Of a stretch of 64,000 bases of DNA, positions 1-11,189 are shown piece after piece. The translations under genes and the position numbers were made by a program. Position 1 is the stretch's first letter. Every line of letters begins with the position of its first letter. The notes below the pieces were generated by a model. It made no database searches. It was not told the DNA's origin and was given only the letters and a program-made list of their open reading frames with translations. Source of the DNA: Odontocerum albicorne (Eukaryota > Arthropoda > Insecta > Trichoptera > Odontoceridae); the NCBI GenBank assembly GCA_949825065.1, contig OX463859.1:6052217-6116216 (forward strand), in the 5' to 3' direction.

Positions 1-251
1 TATACAAGTAGTATAGACGGTAGGAAAAGTTTGGGAGTACTTAGTAAAACGTTGCTCCATCAAATGAATAAAATTTTGAAACAGAGAAGAATGAAATGCC
101 TTTATGATAGGATAGTTTCTTATGATGAAGTATATTTTGGATGAGGCAAAGGCGAAAGATGCATGCCAGGATAGAATAAAATGAAGATCTGTTCACTTTG
201 ACTATCCCAATAGGGTCGCGACATGACTGCTGATGATGTAATGTTTTGCTT
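1..251. other. unassigned left edge
   Basis: No exon with convincing splice sites and no clear repeat boundary was found. If the CaaX gene has upstream exons, this stretch is probably intron. Short coding-like fragments on the plus strand are too interrupted to name. Confidence 0.3.
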
Positions 252-874
252 TTAACCCTTCCCTTACGGTGATAAAAATAATACGCGTGTTACGGTGTTG
301 GGTAGTGAGTACGCGATCAAAAATTAGCGATTTTAAATCGGAAAAATAAGAACATTCATAGATAATCCCCTTAATTATAATTGAAGTTAAAAATTATAAT
401 AATTGAGATTTATTTGCTAAAAACATTAAAAAACCATCTGGCACCGCTCACGGAACGGGCGTACGTCCAACCTATTTACAAACTTAGAAGCTACTAGCGG
501 CGCGGAATACAGTCGCATACCCCGGCGCTTACGCATATGCTTACGGCGTTGAGGCAATTCAGGTTCTCGCAATTCAGTCTAGTATGCAAGAGTGAGATGC
601 GAATATAGTGTCGCGCTTCCCGCATACTATTCACCTATCGTCAAGACGAGGCAGCGCCGCGTTTAAATGCGAATTTGTTTTCGATCTTTACAAAACACCT
701 CGATGTAGTCGATAAATTCTGATTATTAATAATATTATTTTTTAAATCAATGCGTAAATATATTATGGAGGAATACCTAAAATCTTAACCTTGTATTTAT
801 AATATTTATAGAGATATTGATGGTTATTAAAAGCAACGTGTAGAAGATACCCAACACAGGGAAGGAAAGGTTAA
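252..874. mobile_element. TTAA-flanked piggyBac-type MITE, copy 1
   Basis: A TTAA lies at each end (252-255 and 871-874). The left inner end reads CCCTTCCCTTACGG and the right inner end is its approximate reverse complement (CAGGGAAGGAAAGG). A TTAA target duplication with termini starting CCY is the piggyBac signature. There is no transposase ORF, so the element is non-autonomous. A second copy at 29430..30068 matches end to end with scattered substitutions and small indels, which fixes the boundaries. It probably lies in an intron of the CaaX gene. Confidence 0.75.
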
Positions 875-1073
875 AGAAAAGAAAATATATATTTTTTACT
901 TTGATCTAGTGCTGGATGAGTTCTCTGTATTCATTATGTATACCTATTGTCTTTTGCTGTTTATTCACTCAGACTAGAAACTAAGCGCATCGAAACCTGG
1001 CATTTAACCCTGATCAAATATCTCTGAAGCGCTACAATACCTCATGTACTAACATATTTGTTTTGTTTTCTAG

Positions 1074-4000
1074 ACAAATGAAAGGCAGACGCAGCTACAA
1101 GCACTTGCGAGAATTGAGCCTGAGGAATCTGTCAGCGCAGAGGCGCCAGCACGGACTGTCGGACAGTACTGATAAGGCCAAGGATATCTCTATCAGCAGT
1201 GTTAATGCCACAGTCGGATCACAGTCAAGTAAGTCATGCAATTTTTGTTTTTACTTCATTATTCTGAATATAAATATTTTAATAAGTCATATCTATGTAT
1301 GTGTACAAATCATCTCAAGGTTTCTTTCTTAATTGCTGTATCGGGCCGGGCGTATGCGTCACCCGGAACATATATCTTATTTGTTACCTTGTTGTACCTT
1401 TACATGTATAAATTCCTGTTAAGATTTTGTAACAATATTTTATGTATATTACTTTGATATTTGTATTGATATATTTTAACGTTATTTGGTTTTTGTATAA
1501 ATATTTATGTTTATTTGGATACGCGCTAAAATCGCGACCGCAGCGGAAATGAGACTTATGGACGGTCGTCGTGAGACTATATCGCTGGCCGGTCGGCCTC
1601 TGCATTGCGCAAACTCCTGAAAATTGTGGTATTTAGCGAGGTGTGAGTGCATGCAGTGGCGGAAAATGGCGCTTGCGATGAGCGATTGACCGTTCATAAG
1701 AAGGGTCCTTTTAAAAATAAATCAATACTTCTCAGTTCACTCTACCTACTGTGTTTTACTTGAGACCTGCTAATACCTGCCTAAGAGGAATCTCTTCACC
1801 CCGCTACCTTGTTTCACCGATCTACGCCTCTGAACATGACCCGAATTCTCCGAGAATTGCGCAGCAGCCATCCAGTTATATACAGTTCTTTGTGCCGGTG
1901 CCGTACAATTGCACTTATAACATCCATGTCTAGGAAATTGATATCCCTATCTATTATATAATTTGCCTAAAGCTGAAAATGGAACAAAACATACTTATTT
2001 TTTTGGAGATTTCATGTTTAAAAATATGTTCCAGATGATAACGTATCAGAGCCGCCGTCAGGAAAATGGACTCCAGTAGGGCACGTGGTAGGTCGCAAAA
2101 GGCGTCAGGAAGAAGAGGAATCTCCCATGTCCAGCGTGCAGCACCTGACGCCTCATGCTCCCTCACCCGCCTTGCTCCTGGGGGAGAGCATAGGCAGCGA
2201 GCCCACACTGGAGCAGCAGCCCAGCAAGAGGGCACGCCTGCTGGGGTACGTGGCCACGCCACTGCGTCAGCTCAGGGATAAGATGGCCAGTAGTACGCCC
2301 ATCGTACAAAGACACACACAGGTAACTACTATTTTTGTTTCTCAGAAGTTACGTCTGAACTGAAGAATGATTTAAATAAGGTCTTCCACCGTGAATTTGT
2401 GGTTCCATTCCTGATGGTTCCACTGTTGATAGGGTATTCATCGCTGATTGTTGTATCAAATTGGTAATGAAGCAATGAAAAAATGCAATCGAGATGATTT
2501 TAAGGGTACATAAACTTTTGCACAATACTGGTTGTGTTGTGGTTTGCTTTAAATTCATGACCTCAATAATCAAACATGCCTAAATGTCAACAAAAAAACA
2601 ATCTTAACTTTCTTTTTCTAGATATATTTAGCCTGAGAGGCATTTATAAATTAATTTTCATGATTCCTTAAGGTTATTTATAAGATATTTCTTTGAATAT
2701 ATCAGATGTCTGTCTTGTAGGGAATACCGTCGTCCCTGAATATTGTCAACACGCACGGTCAACGACCGACAAAACGACCTTCAGACATGCCCAAAGGTCG
2801 CATACCAGAACATTAATATTTTTTACCCGATAATACTATTTACGACACATTCCACAGTAGAAAGAGAACACATCACGCCGTTTCGCCAACAAATATTCTA
2901 CCCACTATAGTGTTCGTAACGTCTGCGACCACCTCTGCACGCACAGGAGTGAGAAAAAAAGTATATTGCGGACGCACTCACGCGCCCCGTTCTGAATATG
3001 TATATATACCTACTTATCGATAAATAAAGAATCACTTATTATTAATCATTTGACCATTCATCACTGTTTACTATTCATTGATTATTCACTCTCACTTTCC
3101 GCATTGCTAATCGAGGTATTTTATTTAAATACCAAACAACAATCATAATCATCAGCACGTCCAACAAGGACATTCGCTAAAGTCTCTTCAACCATATTAG
3201 ATTTATCAGGTGCCATTTCGGTAATTGTTCGGATGGTACAGAGGTCTGCAAAGTGCGGCTCCGGAGCCGCATGCGGCTCTTTGGTCCCTTAAGTGCGGCT
3301 CTGGCACAAATATCCACAGGCAAGCGCGCAAGATTCTTTCCTTTTTCGGTTCTACATATTCATGCGAACAATCGTTTTCAAGCATGAACTTTATCGAGAG
3401 TAAACTGAGAGGTCGTCTTATTGATGAGAACCTGGAATCGTGCCTAAAATTAAGAATAACAACATACAAACATGACTTACTTAAAGTTTCCAAGGAGATG
3501 CAAGGACATTGTTCGCATTAAGTGTTTGTCAGTCATTGTCATGATTTAAATTTATGGATTCCTTAATTACATAATATTTTTTATCAAAGAATAAATTTTT
3601 TATTAAGTACGAAATCAAGTTTTAATTAGTGTACCCGTAATTTAATGAAGTGCTAAAATTATAATAAAGGTTTGCTAAATTAATAAACAGATTTGGCTCT
3701 CAAATTTTTTTTTAATCGCTGTAATGTACATATTTGGCTCTTTGGCTAATAAGTTTGCCGACCACTGGGATAGTACAATGGAACCCCCCTCATCCACTTC
3801 TCTACAACTCGACATTTGTCCAACTTTTTCTAATAAAATTCGACTCAACAAGCTCTGAAAGTTGTGTTATTTTATTGCTATTCTGTCAAAATCACAGAAC
3901 ATTAGACAGGTTTTTAAGTAAAGAATCTTCCAAACAATAACATCCCTCCTCTCCACCTTCCACTGATTCATCAGCTGATGCCATCAGCTCTCAATACAGG

Positions 4001-5010
4001 TCAAGTGCAGTTAAATTTTCATTTATTTCATGTACATTTATAGTTTTTATGCATGTAGTATTATTTATTATAAAGGTTTAAAGAATGGATTAATCCAAGT
4101 TAAATTATTTTTTGTGAAAAAATTGATTCAGAATTTGTACTACTTGTAATCACAATTCGAATAGCCTCCTGGAACGAATTATGTACAAATAGGGAGGTTC
4201 CACTGTATTTATATCTTGAAAAATTTGTATATACCTTAGATGTTAGGTCTCCCACGTCAACTAAAATATGCTGAAACAAATACAAAAAAATTTGTGTGAT
4301 GTTTGTGTCATGGAACAGAGGGTGATTGATTATCCAAAATATGTTTACCTTATTGATCTTTTAACAATATACAATTCTTAAAAGTTCTACAAGTCTCAAA
4401 AGAAGAATGCATAGCATTACGTAAGAAGTCCATAGCATTAATATTTCAAGTACTGCAATGTCATTTCAAATGTCTAGATATTAGAGACAATTAGTTTTTG
4501 TGTCCCCCAACAATAACAATTGTGCAAGAAATCATCTTCTGTTTCTATGTACTAAGCAGAACCAATGTTATAGCTAAACACTCAGTGGCATCCGGTTTAG
4601 AGATATTGAACCAATTAAGTGTGGAAATATTTTCGACACCACCTAGTAAGTTCAAGAAGAATCCTTAGTATTCTCCCATATGATTAATAATTAATCAGAC
4701 CCACATTCTGTAACAGAAAAGATAAAAAAATAAGATAAGTTGATTAAGTTGTGCAGTGATGAAAGATTGGACCTTTTTATTTTATTGCTGCATCTGAGTA
4801 AAAACATGGAAAGAAGAAAACTTGAAAATGTTCTTTTTTTTTCAGATTGGAGCCAGGCAAGCGTTGAAGGCAGATCCACTACTGATACCTTCATCAGGCG
4901 ATGATGTTACCATGGCGGAGGAGCAGAGTGAGATGCCACAGGTGGCGGACATTGTGCCAGCAGGGGCTGCCAATCATCACGAAGGCCACAAATGGTGCGC
5001 TATCATGTGA
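1074..5010 (+). CDS. 3' exons of a gene encoding a CaaX-box (prenylated) protein
   Basis: Three exons join in one frame: 1074..1228, 2035..2321 and 4846..5010 (stop TGA 5008-5010). Each acceptor follows a pyrimidine tract ending in AG and the donors are GTAAGT-like and GTAACT; phases fit (1 nt carried over the first intron, 0 over the second). The visible part is about 200 residues. The last four residues are Cys-Ala-Ile-Met, a farnesylation-type CaaX box also found on B-type lamins. Upstream are basic patches (GRKRRQ, SKRARLLG) that resemble nuclear localisation signals, and many Ser/Thr-Pro sites (KWTPV, ESPMS, LTPH, PSPA, ATPLR, STPIV), a pattern common in proteins phosphorylated in mitosis. 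No catalytic domain is visible. A nuclear-envelope or kinetochore protein (lamin-like, Kugelkern-like, Spindly-like) is possible, but this is inference; I do not recognise the gene. The start lies upstream of the window. The second intron holds an LTR-like repeat, a hAT element and a pogo-like element. Confidence 0.72.
1500..1930 (+). repeat. about 430-bp dispersed LTR-like repeat, copy 1 (intronic)
   Basis: Matches the reverse complement of 60055..60470 along its length. Shared blocks include ATCGCGACCGCA, GGCCGGTCGGC, TACTGTGTTTTACTTGAGAC and AATCTCTTCACCCCGCTACC (one or two differences each). There is no ORF. Size, TATA-like and promoter-like content and dispersed copies suit a solo LTR, but TG...CA ends and a target duplication were not established. 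It lies in the first visible intron of the CaaX gene. Confidence 0.5.
2716..3139 (+). repeat. solo LTR-like repeat
   Basis: Starts TGTAGGGAATACC and ends near ACCAAACA, giving TGT...ACA ends. It contains TATATATA followed by AATAAA near 3020 and the block ACTTTCCGCATTG. The same order (short TATA-type box, AATAAA, CTTTCCGCATTGC, ATTTTATT) recurs at 48632..49035, so the two look like related LTRs. No internal retroelement genes lie nearby, so it is probably a solo LTR. It is inside the second visible intron of the CaaX gene. Confidence 0.45.
3239..3767 (+). mobile_element. deleted hAT transposon with transposase C-terminus
   Basis: The left end CAGAGGTCTGCAAAGT and the right end (reverse complement CAGTGGTCGGCAAACT) are hAT-type inverted repeats. 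The flanking 8 bp are GGATGGTA (3231-3238) and GGATAGTA (3768-3775), an 8-bp hAT target duplication with one mismatch. Inside, about 3330..3521 (+) encodes a hAT dimerisation-domain tail (YSCEQSFSSMNF, then KLRGRLIDENLESCLKL). The rest of the transposase is missing. The first 60 bp carry repeated GCGGCTC motifs. Confidence 0.8.
3330..3521 (+). pseudogene. hAT transposase C-terminal dimerisation fragment
   Basis: About 60 residues remain of a transposase that is usually 600 or more. The conserved block FFGSTYSCEQSFSSMNF, followed by SKLRGRL and DENLESCLKLR, matches the hAT dimerisation region (family knowledge). The catalytic residues and BED zinc finger lie upstream in intact elements and are absent here. 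Confidence 0.8.
3776..4205. mobile_element. pogo/Tigger-like non-autonomous element
   Basis: TA flanks both sides (3774-3775, 4206-4207). The left end is CAATGGAACCCCCCTC and the right end is the reverse complement of CAGTGGAACCTCCC. A CAGTGGAACC-type terminus with TA duplication is typical of pogo/Tigger elements. No transposase remains. It begins 8 bp after the hAT copy. Confidence 0.6.
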
Positions 5011-5134
5011 ATGAACACTGTACAACGTGCACTGGTGTTCAACTGAACGAATACATTACAACTTGTGTTCATGTGAAGGGACACGGTACAACTTGTGTTC
5101 ATATGAACGGACACAGTGCAACATGCACTCGTGT
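5003..5134 (+). repeat. 30/36-bp degenerate tandem repeat across the stop codon
   Basis: Four units start at 5003, 5039, 5069 and 5099 (lengths 36, 30, 30, 36). Each runs TCA(T/A)(G/A)TGAA, then (G)(A/G)ACAC or similar, (T/G)ACAACTTGTG and GTGT. The first unit contains the stop codon of the CaaX gene, so the repeat forms the start of the 3' UTR. Confidence 0.7.
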
Positions 5135-5311
5135 TCGATATTGTGAAAACCATAGTGAATCAGCATTTCCCATTCAATTCAAACCAAAAACCGTGTTTGT
5201 GACCATTACAATTCTAATTTTTTTTCATCACTTTGCACTCGTAATTATTGTACTGGCGTTTTAAAAATTGAAACAGGGGTTTTTGAAATTGAAACAGAGG
5301 TCTGAAACCGA

Positions 5312-5328
5312 AATAAACATCAAATAAA
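5312..5328 (+). terminator. two overlapping poly(A) signals of the CaaX gene
   Basis: AATAAA occurs at 5312-5317 and 5323-5328, about 300 bp after the stop codon, and a run of A follows. These are the first strong signals after the last exon. Confidence 0.55.
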
Positions 5329-5699
5329 AAAAATCTTTAAATTATTATGGAATCCTCTTGGAAATATGTTCTCAGTTTTTTTTACTTGATCAATACTCGT
5401 ATGGCTTTAACTCTGTACTAATTTTAAAGTAAGTAAACCACAATATTTCCGTGCACTTTTTGAACTTCCAAATAGCTTTTGTAGAGCTTTCACCCCCTTG
5501 ATCTGACTGTTCCATTTTTTTTCCTAGCGGAAAAAGGTATACGACTTCTCTGGTCTCAGTGATCGGAATGTAAATTTCGAAAAATTTCTATAGTTTTTAA
5601 CATTTTCTGCTAGTTTGAGCTTTGTAAATATTCTATTTTTGTCTAATATGTTTAATAAGACATCAGAAATGAATGCATGGGTAAAATTGATATTTTAAG

Positions 5700-5935
5700 T
5701 ATGATGGAGAAAGAAGCTTTAAGATGGTTTGGACATGTGAAGGGAATGAATGATGAAAGAATGACTAAGCCAATATACAATTCAGAAGTGCAAGGTGTGT
5801 GTGTGTGGAAGAGGTAAACTGAGGTAAATGTAGCTGGAGCAAATTATATGCTTGGATAGAAAAATTTGGAGATGTTATCTCTGTCTACCCCGCAAGGGAC
5901 ACGGCGTGATGATATGTATGTATGTTTAATAAAAC
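5700..5935 (+). pseudogene. LINE reverse-transcriptase 3' fragment
   Basis: Translation gives EALRWFGHVKGMNDERMTK, then IYNSEV and, after frame breaks, the usual non-LTR ORF2 tail. It ends in CCGCAAGGGACACGGCGTGATGATATGTATGTATGT-type sequence, the 3' end shared with copies at 29215 and 58030. It is 5' truncated and lacks the catalytic domain. Confidence 0.75.
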
Positions 5936-7380
5936 CAAAGTAAAATTCGTAATGTCTCGCATAGCTTTTTTCATCAATCAATGTCATTTTTCTCGTATAT
6001 TTTCTCTCAAGTAGGGTAACTCCTTTCGATATTATTCCACAAGGATAATAATTCACACGTGGTTTTATAATATTTTATTGAAAAAACTTATCGAACCTCA
6101 TTCCAACTTTCTAACTATAATTTTTAATTCTTCTTTTCAATTAACAAAATGGCATCGCTGTTTTAATAAATCCATTAGATTTCCTTCATTTTTCTTACAT
6201 CACATTTTCAATAAATATTTGTATCTGTAAGAATTAGGGAACTGCTGATATGCTCTTTAAAATATATATTTTTACAGTGTTAATAATTTTTTTTTCAAAT
6301 GCCAAATTATATGACAATTATTTTCCAGTTTCGTGTGAAATGTAGATACATCATAATATATTATAAGGCTTTAAAAACACAAGGGCTGCTTCAGTGGATC
6401 ACTTTGAAGAAAAAAATCTAAAAGTTGTCAAAAAGAATAATAATGATTTTCGTTATATTATATTCATCCAAAATTTATAAGTATGACTTGAAACGATATA
6501 AAATAATATTATTGTATAAAAGATTCATAGATTCTAACGAAAACTAGAAGCACATCGAATGTGGTTTGAATTTCAAACCTTTTTTGGTAATAAATTGGAA
6601 TCAGCATTTAAGAAATTTCATATGTGACCAACAACTAAACTGAATTCACGTATGATATAAGGTTTACTAAGCTTGATCATAAGGAAAGTTAGCGTGATCT
6701 AGTATTTACTATTGATATTATAGCGATATACTACACTTTGACTAAAAATCATCGGCAAACTAAATCACAGTTGTTGATCGCTATAATATTATTGAGTTTA
6801 TAAAATTGTCAGCATCGTGTAGATCTTACGTCAGATGTGATATCAATCTTACAGTTCTAGAAATATCGTAAAAAAAATATATAGTATCGAATATAAATAA
6901 TAGGTTTTGAAAAGATTTTATAGTTTTTTTATTTTATAAAATCGGTCTTTTTACTTTCCTGTGCAATTTCAATGTCATAATACTTTGTTTTTTTATTTTT
7001 TATTAATGGGTTTGATTTGAACATTTGTGTACTGTTCAATGTTTTAAATAGTTAATCAGAAGTTCTATAATAAAATAAACAAATCGGTATTATACTAGTA
7101 ATATATTTTTGTCATGTAATTTTGGCCATACGTATGTATACTCTCAAAGGAAATTTATCGTAAAAAAAAAATATAGTTTGATCTCTACATGAAATCCTTA
7201 TTTGCCAAAAAACATACATTGTAATTACCTATGTTAATGTAGCAACAGAGTCAGATTTTAATTTGAACCTTTTATTATTTTAATAATACATTTTTAATAC
7301 GCAATATTTTACGGATGAACTAAAATTATCACGTTAATATAAAAAATATAATTCTGTAAACATAGCTTGAATTATATTAT
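5936..7380. other. AT-rich intergenic DNA
   Basis: No exon, RNA gene or element boundary was recognised. The stretch is very AT-rich with homopolymer runs. Confidence 0.4.
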
Positions 7381-7590
7381 TTATAGTTAAGCTATTAACG
7401 CTGTGGATATTTAAAGACATTGTAACTTGTTTAGTCAAACACTGTTTATTTCACTTAATATAACCCTACAGGTTTCAAGATCAGGAGGGTAGTCTTGTTC
7501 GTGCTCCCTGATGATGAGGTGAAAACCTTGAAACCGGTAGGGTTATACCTATACACTAAGTGGAATAAACAGTGGAGCTAGAATTAATTA
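7381..7590. mobile_element. foldback MITE of the CACTGTTTATT family, copy 1
   Basis: Inverted arms: CACTGTTTATTTCACTTAAT and ATAACCCTACAGGTTTCAAG on the left; CTTGAAACCGGTAGGGTTAT and AAGTGGAATAAACAGTG on the right. The centre contains TAGTCTTGTTCGTGCTCCCTGATGATGAGG. Three related copies lie at 13838, 40420 and 40622. No ORF. The superfamily is unclear; CACTG termini would suit CMC-type elements. Confidence 0.6.
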
Positions 7591-9132
7591 AAAGATGAAT
7601 TTTTCATACATAAAAGGTTTTCATTAATAGGGAGTCCCTCCGATTATAAAAAAACTTTCTTTACTCAGTTTAATTAAAATTTCATAAATGAATTTTTTCA
7701 CCAAAAATATATGAAGTAAAGTTTATTTTTAATTGAAATGTTCTCAAGAAATATGGAATTTTATCTCTATTAAAAGTTTTTTAATTCCCTTTATCTATGT
7801 TACTACTAAGAATTTTTTCAGTAATTAAAAATAATTTGTATAATTTTCTTTTAACCTTAAATAAACATAAATATAGGAAACTAACGATGTAAAAAAAATG
7901 TTTAGCGTTCTCTAAAGTTCATATTTCTCAAATATCTCAATAAAACCGGTATGTGTGTATAAAAAAATCAAAATCATGTCGGACTCTGTTATTTTCTCAA
8001 AAAGAACTTTGATCAAATTCTTGAACTATTTTATTACAAATTTATATGTAAAATCAAATAGAAAAAAAAAATACTAGTTTTGACTACTTTGCATGTTTCT
8101 TTTAATCCTTTGGACATTCTTTTGAAACGTATGCTCAATAAGTTAAATTCAAAAGTATTAAAATAAGATTTATAGAGGATAAAAAATAATTTAGGGAAAA
8201 AGTTTAATGAAAATATTTTTTAGAAAGAAATTAATATTGCCTTCAACACATCAAAGGTACAAAATATGTATTAATTAAAAATCAATAAGTTATCTTAATT
8301 ATTTTTTTTGTAATTTTATAATTTGCAGTTTTCGTTTATATATTTTTTTATAATTCATTGTTTTTGTTTTTTTTTTTGGTGTAATTTTTCATTTGTATAT
8401 ATTTATTTTTTTAACGCGAAGACAATTTTTTTGTATAATTTTTATTATTGACCTTATTTTCAAATTAAAAAAAAGTGAATTCTTTTAAATAGAAATAGTC
8501 CGTCCTCATGTTTTGTGTGGCTTGTTCTTGCTCCGTTTTCTTGAATTATTGTTTTTTTTTTTGTTAGAATTTTGCATACTGAAATTATTAAATTAATCTA
8601 GTTACTATTGTAGACCTGTAAATTTAATGTTATTCGATGCAAATTAATTTTAAGTCATTATATTTTTCGCAAAAAAAAAACAAATAGTTTTCTTTAAATA
8701 ATTTTGTGCTATCGGCACAAAATTAGGACTAAGTAAGATAATAATTTTATATCAGTGACTTTTTTATGTTTTTTGTTCAAACACTTAGAATTTGAGCAAT
8801 TTGTGTTCACAGAAATTCTCAACGTGTATTTAAGGATTTCAAATTGTAGTTTGTTAAACGTACAACTCCCTTACACATATTTGTGTAAAATAAGCTTCTA
8901 CGGTGTAAATAAGGAGAGACATCGCATTGGAAGTAATATAATTGAAATCAGATGATTGTTATATAAAAAAATATATATTATTGTAATAAATGATAATTCT
9001 TGATATTTTTATTTATTTAAACATTTATCCTTTTTAGTATGAAGTTTAGCATTTAATTAACCTTAATAATATGCTTTCAGTGGCCAAACTGATTAACTCC
9101 GTAGTTTATATAAAAAAATCATTTAACTTATC
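7591..9132. other. AT-rich intergenic DNA
   Basis: Long A/T runs and no supported gene. The ORF-like stretch 8755..8955 has no recognisable domain and the composition of its surroundings. Confidence 0.4.
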
Positions 9133-9900
9133 GAAATTGGTGATATTGAATATTGAAGAGCTTGTCCGGAAGACAGTTCAGTTCGATCCCACCTCCACCC
9201 ATGCTGTTATGAGGGACAAAATAATTTAGAAATTGGTGATATTGAATATTGAAGAGCTTGTCCGGAAGACAGTTCAGTTCGATCCCACCTCCACCCATGC
9301 TGTTATGAGGGACAAAATAATTTAGAAATTGGTGATATTGAATATTGAAGAGCTTGTCCGGAAGACAGTTCAGTTCGATCCCACCTCCACCCATGCTGTT
9401 ATGAGGGACAAAATAATTTAGAAATTGGTGATATTGAATATTGAAGAGCTTGTCCGGAAGACAGTTCAGTTCGATCCCACCTCCACCCATGCTGTTATGA
9501 GGGACAAAATAATTTAGAAATTGGTGATATTGAATATTGAAGAGCTTGTCCGGAAGACAGTTCAGTTCGATCCCACCTCCACCCATGCTGTTATGAGGGA
9601 CAAAATAATTTAGAAATTGGTGATATTGAATATTGAAGAGCTTGTCCGGAAGACAGTTCAGTTCGATCCCACCTCCACCCATGCTGTTATGAGGGACAAA
9701 ATAATTTAGAAATTGGTGATATTGAATATTGAAGAGCTTGTCCGGAAGACAGTTCAGTTCGATCCCACCTCCACCCATGCTGTTATGAGGGACAAAATAA
9801 TTTAGAAATTGGTGATATTGAATATTGAAGAGTTTGTCCGGAAGACAGTTCAGTTCGATCCCACCTCCACCCATGCTGTTATGAGGGACAAAATAATTCA
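9133..9900. repeat. 96-bp minisatellite, eight copies
   Basis: Copies begin exactly every 96 bp (9133, 9229, 9325, 9421, 9517, 9613, 9709, 9805). They are nearly identical; the last copy has GAGTTTGTCC for GAGCTTGTCC and ends TTCA for TTTA. Because 96 is a multiple of three, the minus strand stays open for 248 codons as a 32-residue repeat (MGGGGIELNCLPDKLFNIQY...). No signal, splice site or homologous protein supports expression. Confidence 0.95.
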
Positions 9901-10689
9901 GCGCGATCTACACCAGAAGACTGAAATCTTCTTTATTTTTTTTTATGAGCGTGACGTCAAATAGTGACGAAGAAGGAACTGCCTAAAGGGACTCCTCTTC
10001 TCCAGTGGTGACACACCTGAGTATGAAAAGAAAAAGAAATTAGTAACAATGACTGACTTATTGTCCGACATCACAGGAAAAGGAAAATGACTCGCAGTGC
10101 AGAATTTTATTTTTTCTTATAAAGTGGCTTAAGGCTTGGAGTACAAACAGCCCATTAAGTTGCCAGTACTTTCACAGAAAATTTCAAATGCGACAAAGGA
10201 GACAATATTGTCTTCGTCCCCATTAATCGAGCCTTCGGATCTAGTATCAAATATGTTTTTCTAAGCGCGAGGAAAAACCCAATCTATTGGTCGCAGTCGC
10301 CACCTTCCTATATTTTTTATCTGTCAATAAGAGTTAGTTCAAATCCCGAGTTAAAGCGCCCTTAAGCAGAGTCCGTACTCCAAACAGTGCTGTATAAATT
10401 GTATTATTATTATAGAGCTATTGGAGTCAGCATGGAACTCTTTGTAATTGCGCATGTTAGCAATACTACTGCACGTGAAGAAGTTACAATACTTACATTT
10501 AGCATGCATATTGTTACTAAACGAACTTTTTTACTAGACTGGGAATTACATTTTTTATATTTCGGAAACTGGAAAATCGAATCCGAAACCTCCGAGTGAA
10601 TGTCAAATATTAACCAACTAGATCATGAAAGTCATCGGGTATAAAAAATACATTTTATTTACAATTATTTATTTTTCTGGCATCATTTA
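9901..10689. other. unassigned repeats and intergenic DNA
   Basis: GGAGTACAAACAG near 10138 and GTACTCCAAACAG near 10375 form a short inverted pair and may bound a small element. ATCAAATATGTTTTTCT near 10245 recurs with changes at about 37120. No gene is supported. Confidence 0.3.
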
Positions 10690-11189
10690 GGCCTCGGCCA
10701 CACAGGAAGGAGCCTCGCTTGATGCTTAGAGCTATGTTGCGAGTTAGGTGACATCCTAGCGAACCAACATACTGCATACTATCGCAGTGGCCACACTGCA
10801 CGCTTCGTGCCACGTTGCATGATGATTAGTCATTGAGTGAATCGTCCTAGCGAACAGACGTGTTGGTTAATTTACAAGATGGCGGAAGTTTTAATGACAG
10901 CTGTGTATAAAAGGGAGCCTTTGTGGAACCCATCGAGCAAATTATAGAAAAATTTACCCGGAATAAAATCACTTTGGAATGAAGTTGCACAGAAAGTAAA
11001 TAAAGATGGTAAGTTGTAATGAAATTGGTTAGTTTTGAGAGTGACATCGTGTGTTGACTCGACCGCTCCCAACTGTCAAATGAATTTGTGCATAGCACTT
11101 TGGTGTGGCCAGACATGAAGTCACCTAGTATATGAGGCACGTAAAATCTAGCTTAGCACCTAACGAAGCATTTTGGTGTGGCCTCGGCC
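10690..11189 (+). mobile_element. Harbinger-type element with MADF-like exon
   Basis: The ends GGCCTCGGCCACAC and (reverse complement) GGCCGAGGCCACACC are flanked by TTA on both sides (10687-10689, 11190-11192), the 3-bp duplication of PIF/Harbinger elements. At 500 bp there is no room for a transposase. The inside carries an exon-like MADF stretch (see 10879). Confidence 0.75.
10879..11009 (+). pseudogene. MADF-like first exon inside the Harbinger element
   Basis: Reads MAEVLMTAVYKREPLWNPSS, one stop, then LPGIKSLWNEVAQKVNKDG up to a good splice donor (GGTAAGTT). The pattern (L..AV..R..LW.PS, then W.E.A.K) is that of a MADF/Myb-like DNA-binding domain, which Harbinger elements encode as the partner of their transposase. 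The stop codon and the missing remainder make it a relic. Confidence 0.6.

Noticed and set aside
9128..9874. 248-codon minus-strand frame as a repetitive protein gene
   Set aside because: It exists only because the 96-bp repeat length is a multiple of three. No promoter, splice site or homologue is visible.
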